Below are positions 46,680 through 55,419 of a DNA stretch of 59,134 nt, piece after piece (position 1 is the stretch's first letter; each line of letters begins with the position of its first letter). Both the position numbers and the translations under genes were made by a program. The notes below the pieces were generated by a model, which saw nothing but the letters and a program-made list of their open reading frames with translations, ran no database searches and was not told the origin of the DNA. This stretch comes from Clostridiaceae bacterium (lineage in GTDB: Bacteria; Bacillota; Clostridia; Tissierellales; Sporanaerobacteraceae): assembly GCA_019391515.1 (NCBI GenBank), contig JAHXQP010000016.1, forward strand, positions 1-59,134, written 5' to 3'.

Positions 46680-47507
46680 TTACTTCTTTATATTCTTAAA
46701 TGACTCTACCTGTTCCTTAATAGCTAGTTCAGTAGGTATTCTCTCTATACTAGATGCACCGAAGAATCCAACTACACCTTCTGTTTTTTCAAGTACATAG
46801 GCTGCATCTTCTGGCATAGCAATAGGTCCACCGTGACAGATTACCATAATATTTGGGTTGACTGATTTGCCAGCATCACAAATTTCTTGAACCTTTTCAA
46901 CTGAATCATCTAGAGTCAAAGCTGTTTTAGCCCCTATTGTTCCTTTGGTTGTAAGTCCCATATGGGCTACTAAGATATCAGCACCTGCTTCTGCCATCTT
47001 CTTGGCTTGTTCTGTATCGAAAACATAAGGGGTAGTTAGCATATCCAATTGACTAGCTTTTCTTATCATATCTACTTCCAAATCATATCCCATACCTGTT
47101 TCTTCTAGGTTTTGTCTAAATACCCCATCTATCAGTCCTACTGTTGGAAAGTTTTGTACTCCTGCAAACCCTTGATTTTTTAATTCTTCTAAAAACTTAT
47201 CCATTACCCTAAAAGGATCTGTACCACAGACCCCAGCCAATACAGGTGTATCCTTAACTATCGGCAACACTTCTCTTCCCATTTCCATCACTATCTCATT
47301 AGCATCTCCATAAGAGAGAAGTCCAGCTAAGGAGCCACGACCAGCCATTCTATACCTACCAGAATTATATATAATAATAAGATCCACACCACCAGCTTCA
47401 GCACTTTTAGCAGATATACCAGTCCCTGCACCTGCCCCTACAATAACCTTACCTCCAGATACTTCATCCCTTAATCTTTTAAGTATTTCAGTCCTAGTCA
47501 CTAACAC
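46680..47507 (-). CDS. TIM-barrel protein of the Tm-1 C-terminal / PEP-hydrolase-like family
   Basis: A 275-residue TIM-barrel. The start is a GTG: of the three in-frame GTGs (47513, 47507, 47501) the one at 47507 is five bases after an AGAGG site. Features include [58 protein letters not shown] and [15 protein letters not shown]. The family occurs fused to, or next to, a Tm-1-like N-terminal domain, as in plant Tm-1. Here the two parts are separate neighbouring genes, 28 bp apart. The biochemical activity is not established. Confidence 0.85.
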   Translation of the reverse strand: MLVTRTEILKRLRDEVSGGKVIVGAGAGTGISAKSAEAGGVDLIIIYNSGRYRMAGRGSLAGLLSYGDANEIVMEMGREVLPIVKDTPVLAGVCGTDPFRVMDKFLEELKNQGFAGVQNFPTVGLIDGVFRQNLEETGMGYDLEVDMIRKASQLDMLTTPYVFDTEQAKKMAEAGADILVAHMGLTTKGTIGAKTALTLDDSVEKVQEICDAGKSVNPNIMVICHGGPIAMPEDAAYVLEKTEGVVGFFGASSIERIPTELAIKEQVESFKNIKK

Positions 47508-47534
47508 ATTCACCTCTTTTAATATTTTTATCCT

Positions 47535-48755
47535 CTATTTATTTTTATTAGCATCCATTAGATCCACTAATTTCTTTGCCGCTTCCAAAGCAAACTTCCT
47601 ATCATTAATATCTAAATCCATCTCAATTAATTCCACCTTATCTTCATCAATATTTTTTCTCAATGTATCAAATAAAATTTGATCTTCCTCAGGTCCATAA
47701 AAAGGTTGACCTTCTACATCTATCATTGAAACTCCCTTTAATGGCAACATCAATACAGTTGGTCCTTCTGTATTGTTTAATTTTTCAGATATTATTTCAC
47801 CTAATTTCTTGTTTTCTTCAACAGTGGTACGCATCAATGTTACAGTAGGATTGTGTTTGTAAAATTTCCTACCATTAAACTTTTCTGGTACTGTATCTAT
47901 AGGTCCAAAGTTCACCATATCCATTCCTCCAACAGATACAACTTGAGGAACCTTACACTTGCCTGCCATTTCTAAACGATCAGCTCCAGCCGACAATACT
48001 CCTCCTACTAATTCATCACATAGTTCTGTAGTTGTTAAATCTAGGACACCATCAAAGAAACCATCTTCAATAAGCCTTTCCATGGTTTTTCCTCCCGTAC
48101 CTGTTGCATGGAATACTAGTACCTCATATCCTTCTTTTTCTAGATATTCCCTAGCTACATCAACACATGGAGTAGTTACACCAAACATAGTTGCTGCTAC
48201 TAGTGGTTTCTTTTCAATCTTTTCTTCATGTTCAAACTTCGCCATACCTGCAATTGCTAAAGCAGCATTAGTAAATATTTTAGTCGATATAGAATTTAAA
48301 CCTGATACATCTACAATAGATGGAATCATAATGATATCACTAGTACCTACATATTGCTGTACATTCCCTGAGGCAACTGTAGATACCATAACTTTAGGTA
48401 CTCCTACTGGCAAAGCCCTCATTCCAGGTGTGACTAATGATGTACCACCACTTCCTCCAAGAGAAATAATTCCATGAAATTTACCTTCAGAATATAGCCT
48501 TAAAATTAGTTTCTCCATACCTTTAGATAATATTTCTGTTGCAAGAGCCCTATCTTTTTTTGCTGCAATTTCATCAATATTTTCTCCAATCTCCCTAGCT
48601 ACTGTAGCATTAGATATATCTGTTTCAACTGTTGGTTCAAAAACACCGCAGTGGATTGTCAAAGTATTTAAACCTAAGTTCTCTAGAACTTCCTTTATAT
48701 AAGCAAACTCTTTACCCTTAGAATCAAAAGTTCCTGCAACAGCTATAGTCTTCAA
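47535..48755 (-). CDS. Tm-1-like ATP-binding domain protein (UPF0261)
   Basis: A 406-residue protein. I chose the TTG at 48755 (MKTIAVAGTFDSKGKEFAYI after start-Met), which is eight bases after GGAGGGG; a GTG three codons upstream is an alternative. Other landmarks are SLGGSGGTSLVTPGMRALPVGVPKVMVST, VFHATGTGGKTMERLIEDGFFDGVLDLTTTELCDELVGG and MLPLKGVSMIDVEGQPFYGPEED. It is the N-terminal partner of the Tm-1 family and may bind ATP. The substrate is unknown. Confidence 0.9.
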   Translation of the reverse strand: MKTIAVAGTFDSKGKEFAYIKEVLENLGLNTLTIHCGVFEPTVETDISNATVAREIGENIDEIAAKKDRALATEILSKGMEKLILRLYSEGKFHGIISLGGSGGTSLVTPGMRALPVGVPKVMVSTVASGNVQQYVGTSDIIMIPSIVDVSGLNSISTKIFTNAALAIAGMAKFEHEEKIEKKPLVAATMFGVTTPCVDVAREYLEKEGYEVLVFHATGTGGKTMERLIEDGFFDGVLDLTTTELCDELVGGVLSAGADRLEMAGKCKVPQVVSVGGMDMVNFGPIDTVPEKFNGRKFYKHNPTVTLMRTTVEENKKLGEIISEKLNNTEGPTVLMLPLKGVSMIDVEGQPFYGPEEDQILFDTLRKNIDEDKVELIEMDLDINDRKFALEAAKKLVDLMDANKNK

Positions 48756-48764
48756 TAAAAACAC

Positions 48765-49264
48765 CCCTCCATAACCTTTAGCTTTTTATTAAATCTTGTC
48801 CCAGTTAAGATTTTTACTATACTAGATATATAGTGTATCCTATGGTTTTATAAGATATTCTAAATGGTTTTATAAAATATCTGTTTAATTTCTAAAGTTG
48901 ATTAAGTATTTTCTTTCTTATTTCATATATTAATTTTCTGCCCCTTTTCCTCCTATAAAAAACAAATCTCCTCTATAGAATGGAGAATCCAATTGTATAT
49001 TCTAGCATAGCAATAAGTCTATCATGGCAAATTACCACAATATCTGAATTGCACAAAATTTGCTAATCTATATTATTAAACAAAAGTACTTAATTCATAC
49101 AAACCTAGTCATACTTCTAATAAAATTAAAAAATATAAACAATCTTATAAATAAAATAGACGTTTCATATGTTTTACATATTAAAAACGTCTATTTTATT
49201 TAATCCAGTAGATTTATATAATGTTTTATTGATTCTAAATCATTCAAACTTTACATTTGGTTTA
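48765..49264. other. Intergenic region, 500 bp
   Basis: Contains the leader side of the Tm-1-like pair (right part of the promoter unclear), AT-rich unassigned sequence and the terminator at 49153-49197. No ORF with a ribosome-binding site and no -24/-12 promoter with correct spacing was found. Confidence 0.6.
49153..49197 (-). terminator. Terminator of the ald / NhaC-like operon
   Basis: A 13-bp perfect stem (49153-49165 with 49185-49197), AT-rich loop, about 68 bp past the stop codon at 49265. Confidence 0.75.
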
Positions 49265-50674
49265 TTATGCTCCTATAAATCCTAATATTAAATAACCTAT
49301 CAAAGCAACTCCCCCACATATAAGAGCATATGGCAACTGTGTTTTAACATGGTCTATGTGGTCAGCTGCTGCTCCAGTTGAAGCTAATATTGTTGTATCT
49401 GATAAAGGAGAACAATGGTCTCCAAATACTCCACCACCTGCTACAGCTGCAAAGCAAGCATATACTAACGTAGTAACTTCTCCTCCTGTAAAGTTAAATG
49501 CCAAAGGAAGTGCTATTGGCATACATATGGCAAAAGTTCCCCAAGAAGACCCTGTTGAAAAAGCCATTATAGCAGAAATCATAAAAATTATAGCTGGTAA
49601 CAATTGTGCACTTAAAAATCCTTCACTAATTGAAACAATATAATTAGCAGTTCCCATCATTTTACTTAAATCATTTACTGAATATGCCAATGCTAAAATT
49701 ACAACAGCAGGTACTGCTCCCTTGATACCATCAGTCATGGTATTCATAATTTCATTAAAAGGTATTCCTTGTATGAGCATACTAACCCACATAAATATTA
49801 TTACAAACAAGAAAGCTTCCATTGTCTTTGCTGATTTCATAGCTATATAAGTACCCATTGCAATTATTACAATCATTATCACTGGCAGTATAAAGTTCAA
49901 AAATACTTTTGGTTTGATACCTGGATACGCTTTCATTTCAGTTAATTCCTTACCGATTAACGGATTAGCTCCATCCCTTAATACTTTTCCTTCATTCATT
50001 GCCCTTTCTTCTGCTTTTTTCATTGGACCGAAATCTTTAATAATACCAGAAGCAATTAATCCTACAAATATTACTGTGAATAAAGCATAGAAATTAAAAG
50101 GTATTGCACGAATAAATAATTCTGTTGCTTGTTCTTGAGTGGCAATAGCTCCAATTCCTATAGCTAAGCTACTTAAGTAAGCTGCCCATCCTGTAATAGG
50201 CACCAAAACACTTACTGGAGCTGCCCCAGAGTCAGCTATATAAGATAATTTCTCTCTTGAAATCTTTGCCTTGTCAGATAAGCTTCTCATTGTAGTACCT
50301 ACAAACAATGGGCTAAAAGAATCACTAAAATATACAAACATGCCCAATAACCATGAGATTACTTGAATTGCTTTTCTACTCAATTTCCTATCTTCCATAT
50401 GCTGGGTAAACCCTTGTATAGCACCAGTTTTCTGAAAGAAAGCAACTAATATTCCTATAAATACGTTCAACATCATAACCCATGAAAAACTAGTTGTACC
50501 TAAACTTGTTTTTAATAATGTAGGAAAACCCATCAAGCCTTGGCCTGCAAGCAGTGTTCCAACTATACACGCAACTGTTAGCGCAACAACTGTATTTCTC
50601 GTGAGAAAAGATAAAACAATTGCTAATAACGAAGGTATTATGGATAACATACCCATATTTAATACTTCTTCCAT
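49265..50674 (-). CDS. NhaC-like Na+/H+ antiporter family transporter
   Basis: A 469-residue membrane protein with about 11-12 helices and the NhaC superfamily signatures FSDSFSPLFVGTTMR, VSVLVPITGWAAYLSSLA, FSTGSSWGTFAICMPIALPLAF and GDHCSPLSDTTILAS. It is distinct from, but related to, the protein of 920-2326. It lies 53 bp after an alanine-dehydrogenase-family gene under the same -24/-12 promoter, so it may import the enzyme's amino-acid substrate or exchange it for Na+ (inference). The ATG at 50674 follows a GGGGGAATATAT leader. Confidence 0.88.
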   Translation of the reverse strand: MEEVLNMGMLSIIPSLLAIVLSFLTRNTVVALTVACIVGTLLAGQGLMGFPTLLKTSLGTTSFSWVMMLNVFIGILVAFFQKTGAIQGFTQHMEDRKLSRKAIQVISWLLGMFVYFSDSFSPLFVGTTMRSLSDKAKISREKLSYIADSGAAPVSVLVPITGWAAYLSSLAIGIGAIATQEQATELFIRAIPFNFYALFTVIFVGLIASGIIKDFGPMKKAEERAMNEGKVLRDGANPLIGKELTEMKAYPGIKPKVFLNFILPVIMIVIIAMGTYIAMKSAKTMEAFLFVIIFMWVSMLIQGIPFNEIMNTMTDGIKGAVPAVVILALAYSVNDLSKMMGTANYIVSISEGFLSAQLLPAIIFMISAIMAFSTGSSWGTFAICMPIALPLAFNFTGGEVTTLVYACFAAVAGGGVFGDHCSPLSDTTILASTGAAADHIDHVKTQLPYALICGGVALIGYLILGFIGA

Positions 50675-50727
50675 ATATATTCCCCCTTTATTCCAATTGG
50701 AATTTTAACTGTTTTTCTTAATAAACT

Positions 50728-51891
50728 TTAAAGAGTTATAAAATTATCTGATCTTGTCACTGTTGCCGGTGGTGCTGGATCTAATTCTTTATCTGCAATT
50801 TTTAATATATCCTCAGGTCTAATCCAAGGTCTATTCTGCACTGCACTTGTTTCCTCATGGGTTAAATATCCTTTATATGTGGTTAAACTTCTTCTTAAAA
50901 ATCCGTCCTTAATACATGCTTTTTCTACTCCCAAGTTCATTATACTTATAATATGTGGAAGAACAGAGGCTGCATATGCAATCGATGTTGAATTAGCTAT
51001 GGTTCCAGGTATATTGCTAACACAATAATGTACAACACCTTCTTCAATATATCTAGGATTCTCAAGAGTGGTTTCATGGAATGTTTCTATAACTCCATAG
51101 TCATTACTAATATCCACTATTACTGAACCTTTTTGCATAGATTTAACCATTTCTCTATCTATTAAATACTCATTACTTCCTTTTGGCCATTTAACGCAAT
51201 TAATCAGTAAATCTATTTCCGGAAGTATTTTTTTAATATTATATTTAGTAGAAAATTGTGTATTAACCTTTTCCCCATACATTTTTCCCATTTCTCTTAA
51301 TGTGTTAATATTTATATCCATCACCGTTACCCAGGCTCCTAATGATTGAAGAATTTGCAAAGCATTTTTTCCTACTATTCCTCCTCCTAATATTAATACT
51401 TTTATCCCTGGAGCACCTGCAAGACCATTTACAAATTTTCCACTGCCTCCATTAACTGATAAAAGAGATTCTAATCCCAGTAAAGCACCTATTTTCCCTG
51501 CTGCTTCACAATTAGGTGAGCCATATCTATGAGAATCTTCAGCTGTAAAAGCTATAACTTTCTTGTCAAGAAGAGCCTGTACTTCTTCTTCATGGGCTGC
51601 TGGATGAATACATGTAAATACTATTTGATTTTCCCTTAATAAATCGTATTCACATGGCTCAATTTCTTTAACTTTAGCCACAAAATCACATCTTTCATAA
51701 ATCTCTTCCATAGTATCAACTATTTCAGCACCTGATTTGATATATTCCTCATTGCTAAAACCTGCACCTTTCCCTGCATCTTTTTGAACAAGTACACTAT
51801 GACCATCTTCAATTATTGTTGATACTTCAGATGGAGTTGCGATTACCCTGTACTCATAATTTTTTATATCCTTTAATACTCCAAAGATCAT
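50728..51891 (-). CDS. ald: Alanine dehydrogenase family protein
   Basis: A 387-residue NAD-dependent dehydrogenase of the alanine dehydrogenase/transhydrogenase-alpha fold. Family marks: GVLKDIKNYEYRVIATPSEV at the N terminus, KVKEIEP (substrate-binding Lys), CIHPAAHEEE (catalytic His region), the Rossmann motif VLILGGGIVGKNAL and GVVHYCVSNIPGTIANSTS. It would deaminate alanine to pyruvate. Sequence departs from typical Ald in several loops and is about 15 residues longer, so another small amino acid is possible. It is the first gene behind a sigma-54 promoter and next to its own activator. Confidence 0.8.
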   Translation of the reverse strand: MIFGVLKDIKNYEYRVIATPSEVSTIIEDGHSVLVQKDAGKGAGFSNEEYIKSGAEIVDTMEEIYERCDFVAKVKEIEPCEYDLLRENQIVFTCIHPAAHEEEVQALLDKKVIAFTAEDSHRYGSPNCEAAGKIGALLGLESLLSVNGGSGKFVNGLAGAPGIKVLILGGGIVGKNALQILQSLGAWVTVMDININTLREMGKMYGEKVNTQFSTKYNIKKILPEIDLLINCVKWPKGSNEYLIDREMVKSMQKGSVIVDISNDYGVIETFHETTLENPRYIEEGVVHYCVSNIPGTIANSTSIAYAASVLPHIISIMNLGVEKACIKDGFLRRSLTTYKGYLTHEETSAVQNRPWIRPEDILKIADKELDPAPPATVTRSDNFITL

Positions 51892-51963
51892 GTTATTCCC
51901 TCCTAATAATTTATTATTTTTTTACAATTTAAATAATATTGCAACTATTTAGTTAAATATAAA

Positions 51964-51979
51964 TGCAAATACGCTGCCA
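51964..51979 (-). promoter_or_regulatory. Sigma-54 (-24/-12) promoter of the ald operon
   Basis: The minus strand reads TGGCAGCGTATTTGCA. GG and GC are 12 bp apart. It lies about 70 bp upstream of ald and just downstream of the activator gene. Confidence 0.82.
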
Positions 51980-52058
51980 AGTTATATCTTGACTTAAAAA
52001 TAAGTAATACCAATGTTTTCCCCATCTTATTTTCGTATAATACTATTTTCTTAATAAT

Positions 52059-52102
52059 AATAGCCCATATGTAAGCTTTACAGTGCTCACATATGGGCTA
52101 TT
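52059..52102 (-). terminator. Terminator of the second sigma-54 activator
   Basis: A 14-bp perfect stem (52059-52072 with 52089-52102), 12 bp past the activator stop codon at 52114. Confidence 0.85.
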
Positions 52103-52113
52103 TATCTTTTTAA

Positions 52114-53508
52114 CTATATTAAGTTATAACGCTTTACTTTCCTTTGTAATGTCTGTCTCGGTATTTTTAGAATTTTCGAGGCTTTTGTTACATTGTTATC
52201 TACTTGTAATAATGTTTTTTCTATTATATTTTTTTCATAATTCTCAACCATTTTTGTCAAAGATTCTACTTTCACTTCCTCATCATTACTTAATTCCAAA
52301 ATCTCATTATATTTAGGTTCTATATCAGAAAATTCAAGTTTCTCTTTCGATTGGCTCACAACACTTAATCCATATGCTATAACATTTTCTAATTCTCTTA
52401 TATTCCCTGGCCAATCGTACCTTGTCAATTTCTCATATAAATCATTGGATATATACTTTATATTCTTGTTAAAAACCTTATTATATTTTGCAACATTGAA
52501 ATTAGCAAGTAGTGGTATATCATCCTTTCTCTCTTTTAGGGGTGGAATATTAATATTTAAAACATTAAGCCTATAATAAAGGTCCTGTCTCAATCTGCCA
52601 TTTCTTATTGCCTCCAAAGGCTCTTCATTAGTTGAAGTTATTATTTTTATATCAACATTCTTCAGTTCCTTAGATCCTATACTCCTAAAAGAACCATCTT
52701 GCAATACTCTCAACATCTTTGATTGTAAATGCAATGGCATAGAATTTATTTCATCAAGAAATATTGTCCCACTATCTGCAAGTTCCAAAAGCCCTATGTT
52801 ATCAACAGCTCCTGTAAAAGCTCCTTTTGAAGTTCCAAACAAAATACTTTCAAGTAAGTTTTCTGGTATTGCTGCACAATTTTGAGCTATAAATGGTTTG
52901 TTTTTACGTTCACTTTCATTGTGAATAGATTGGGCAAAAAGTTCTTTTCCTGTACCTGTTTCTCCATATATTAAAGTAGGTAAATCACAACTTGCAGCCA
53001 CCTTTATGTATTCTTTAAGTTCAATCATCTTCTTATTATTAGTAATAATATTTTCAGTTACATACTTGGCATAATTGCCATGATACTCTAACTTATCAAC
53101 ATTATTCTTTTCAAAAGTTTCATAATCTATTTCAACATAATCATTATTATTTATTTCATCATCCTCACTAACAGATAAATCTATAGCGCCTACAATTTTA
53201 TTTCCAGATTTAATAGGTATTGATAAGGAAGTAATTTTAATCTCTTTCCTATCCTTAGATTTAAGTGTTTGATTCTCTACATATAAAGGCACTCCTAATT
53301 CCATAGCCTTATATGTAGTACTATTATCTTCATTGAGATTTTCATAGATATCAAGAAACTTCTTGCCTACTACCTCATAGTTTTCAGTATATTCTTGATT
53401 TAATTTATTGTTAAATTTGGCTGTAAAAAGTATTTCCCCTTTTAAATCTATAATTGTAATTCCACTAATATATCCTTTGCCATTAAACAGATCTCCCTTT
53501 AACTCCAT
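52114..53508 (-). CDS. PAS-like sigma-54-dependent activator (RocR-like), regulator of the ald operon
   Basis: A 464-residue enhancer-binding protein. An N-terminal PAS-like sensor (about 10-115) precedes an AAA+ domain with Walker A GETGTGKE, GAFTGA (in GTSKGAFTGA), LDEIN as Walker B and RLRQDLYYRL. The C-terminal Fis-type helix-turn-helix is NNVTKASKILKIPRQTLQRKV. It is a paralogue of the activator at 2598-3998 and has the same layout: activator upstream, -24/-12 promoter, then an NhaC-type transporter operon. I infer that it senses an amino acid and turns on the ald operon. Confidence 0.92.
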   Translation of the reverse strand: MELKGDLFNGKGYISGITIIDLKGEILFTAKFNNKLNQEYTENYEVVGKKFLDIYENLNEDNSTTYKAMELGVPLYVENQTLKSKDRKEIKITSLSIPIKSGNKIVGAIDLSVSEDDEINNNDYVEIDYETFEKNNVDKLEYHGNYAKYVTENIITNNKKMIELKEYIKVAASCDLPTLIYGETGTGKELFAQSIHNESERKNKPFIAQNCAAIPENLLESILFGTSKGAFTGAVDNIGLLELADSGTIFLDEINSMPLHLQSKMLRVLQDGSFRSIGSKELKNVDIKIITSTNEEPLEAIRNGRLRQDLYYRLNVLNINIPPLKERKDDIPLLANFNVAKYNKVFNKNIKYISNDLYEKLTRYDWPGNIRELENVIAYGLSVVSQSKEKLEFSDIEPKYNEILELSNDEEVKVESLTKMVENYEKNIIEKTLLQVDNNVTKASKILKIPRQTLQRKVKRYNLI

Positions 53509-53977
53509 AGCCAGCCCCTCCCTATTAATTTCTATATGTTTAATATATCATATATAGAAGAGCTATCTTATTTAAAAACCACCTTGCAAATATTTTTTTA
53601 CTTACTTAGATGGTTAGTATCTTATATTTACTTTTCTATATTCTAAAATGGCCTTACTTATTTCACAATATTTAGATTCATTATTGTAGTCAATGATAAT
53701 AAAGACTATGAGAAAATAATAAAGAATTCTTCTCTATTACTTAAAGCTAATATATATAATGCTTCTTTGTTTAGATATAAGATAAATAGCTGAATAAGAA
53801 ATTATGTGTAAATATATGTAAACCTACCATGCCATATTATCTATCCAAAACTTGCTCCCCTTTTCCTATACCTTTTGAAAAATTTCTCATACTATTTTAC
53901 TTTCCTATGCTGTTAAGATTCTATTTTTTTAGTAATATACTTTAGAATATCATAAACAAATCTCTTTCTAGTTTCTT
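53509..53977. other. Intergenic region, 469 bp
   Basis: AT-rich. A plus-strand frame around 53690-53793 (VVNDNKDYEKIIKNSSLLLK, ending at a TGA) looks like the tail of a lost gene but has no start or known motif. No RNA gene or clear promoter was seen apart from the expected promoter of the activator at the left edge. Confidence 0.5.
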
Positions 53978-55011
53978 CTATGGTCTTACAATAATTATAT
54001 CATCAGCTGATAGACTTTCTTTAACATATAGCTCTGGTGTATTTTCTCCTGGTATTCCTTCTAGCATTAAAGCTAATTTTGCTTGATTAAAAGCTTTTTC
54101 TAATGAAAGTCCAAAACCAACTGCAGAATAAAATTGTGCTGAAAATACTCCTGCTGCATAATCTCAAATAGAAGCATTCATTCCTATTGCTGACTCTGCA
54201 TATTTAACAGCTGCCATAGCTTGTCCATAAGAAAAACATGTATTAAAAAATACTAATCTCATTTTATCAGATGATGTCATCATAGTTTAAACTATTGCCT
54301 CTTTACTAACTAATTTAGCATTTCCATCTGTAACTTGTAACACAAGTTCATCTGTAACTGATACATGACCACTAAAATGAACTATAGCTGGATTTAATTC
54401 ATTTATAGCTTGTAAAATATCCATTGGTCTAGCAGCCCAGCCCATCTTGTTTCAAACCTAACACTATCCCTATGTTCTGATTTTCTAATCATCTCTTGAA
54501 TTAAACGAACTTCTTCATCTAGTCTCAACGACTTTGAATTCATCGGATTAGAAGCCATAAATAATACTGTTATTTTTTCTGGTACACTTTGCAAATCTAC
54601 TAAAATTCTCTGCATTTCATACTGTAACCTGCTATGATTACTTAAAGTATTATTAATTTGTTTCACTTGTCTTTCTGATTCTTTTAGCCTCTTTCTTTCT
54701 AACTTCTCCTCTTCCCTTCTAAGTTTCTTTTCTTCATTAGAAACTTCCTTATCTTTACTTGCTATCTTCGAATCAATATTAGCTACTTTTTTGTCAATAT
54801 CTGCTAATGCTTTCTCTGCTCTTTTTATTTCATTTAATTTAGATTTTATAGTAGACTAGGATTTAGTTCTCCTAATAGTTTCATTTGCAGAAATAATTTT
54901 CTTTTTCAAACTTGGTATATTTTTAGTTTCTTTAGCTCGATTAGAAGAAAGTCTTACAATTTCCTGTCTTTTTCTTGCAATATTATTCCTATAAGTATCT
55001 ATTAACCCCAT
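53978..55011 (-). pseudogene. Coiled-coil CHAT-protease gene, inactivated
   Basis: Read from the ATG at 55011 (MGLIDTYRNNIARKRQEIVR): an N-terminal charged coiled coil of about 110 residues (KKLRREEEKLERKRLKESE) leads into a CHAT domain (caspase HetF-associated). The domain shows VLFMASNPMNSKSLRLDEEVRLI, then the catalytic His in NPAIVHFSGH and catalytic Cys in FFNTCFSYGQA. The frame is broken four times: TAG at 54856-54858, a 5-bp duplication (GGGCT twice, about 54434-54443) causing a frameshift, TAA near 54284-54296, and TGA near 54160-54166. CHAT proteases are effectors in bacterial defence systems. The motif residues survive, so decay looks recent. Confidence 0.8.
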
Positions 55012-55061
55012 TTCTGTCCTTCTCATTTTTAATATTATATGCAAACATATAATTAATGTCC

Positions 55062-55166
55062 TCAGCGAGAATTCCTAGCGAAGTCTACCTCTACACATCC
55101 AATATCTATTGAAAAACCTGTATACTTATGGGATTTTATAAATGACAATATATTTTTTATACCCAT
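55062..55166 (-). CDS. Short ORF (34 aa) upstream of the CHAT gene
   Basis: The ATG at 55166 follows an AAAGGAG site. The product begins MGIKNILSFIKSHKYTGFSI and ends VEVDFARNSR, stopping 51 bp before the CHAT start. I do not recognise it. It may be the N terminus of a broken larger gene or a small companion protein in the CHAT operon. Confidence 0.4.
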   Translation of the reverse strand: MGIKNILSFIKSHKYTGFSIDIGCVEVDFARNSR

Positions 55167-55295
55167 AGAGCATTTCTCCTTTAGGGTTTTGCTAGGCTCA
55201 CTTTTGTTCTCGCGAGTATCTGTAGTTTTCTCGCTCAAAACATTAATTTCAACCTTAAATTTTTTTACTTGCTAGAAACATTTGTAAATCAATCT

Positions 55296-55345
55296 ATGAA
55301 AATATTGTTGCTAAACTTTTAAAAGTTTAGCAACAATATTTTCAT
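55296..55345 (-). terminator. 50-bp perfect palindrome
   Basis: Two 25-bp halves are fully complementary with no spacer (centre CTTTT/AAAAG). It is 75 bp past the end of the OLD-type nuclease pseudogene and probably ends that transcript. Confidence 0.7.
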
Positions 55346-55419
55346 TATTTAAATTTAATCAAGCTATTTAATAGAAATCTACTTAGAGCTGTTAATCACT
55401 TATTTTACTTAATCAACTA

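Noticed and set aside
53690-53793. Plus-strand frame ending RYKINS in the gap after the second activator
   Set aside because: No start codon with a ribosome-binding site and no recognisable motif; it may be a remnant but cannot be supported as a gene.
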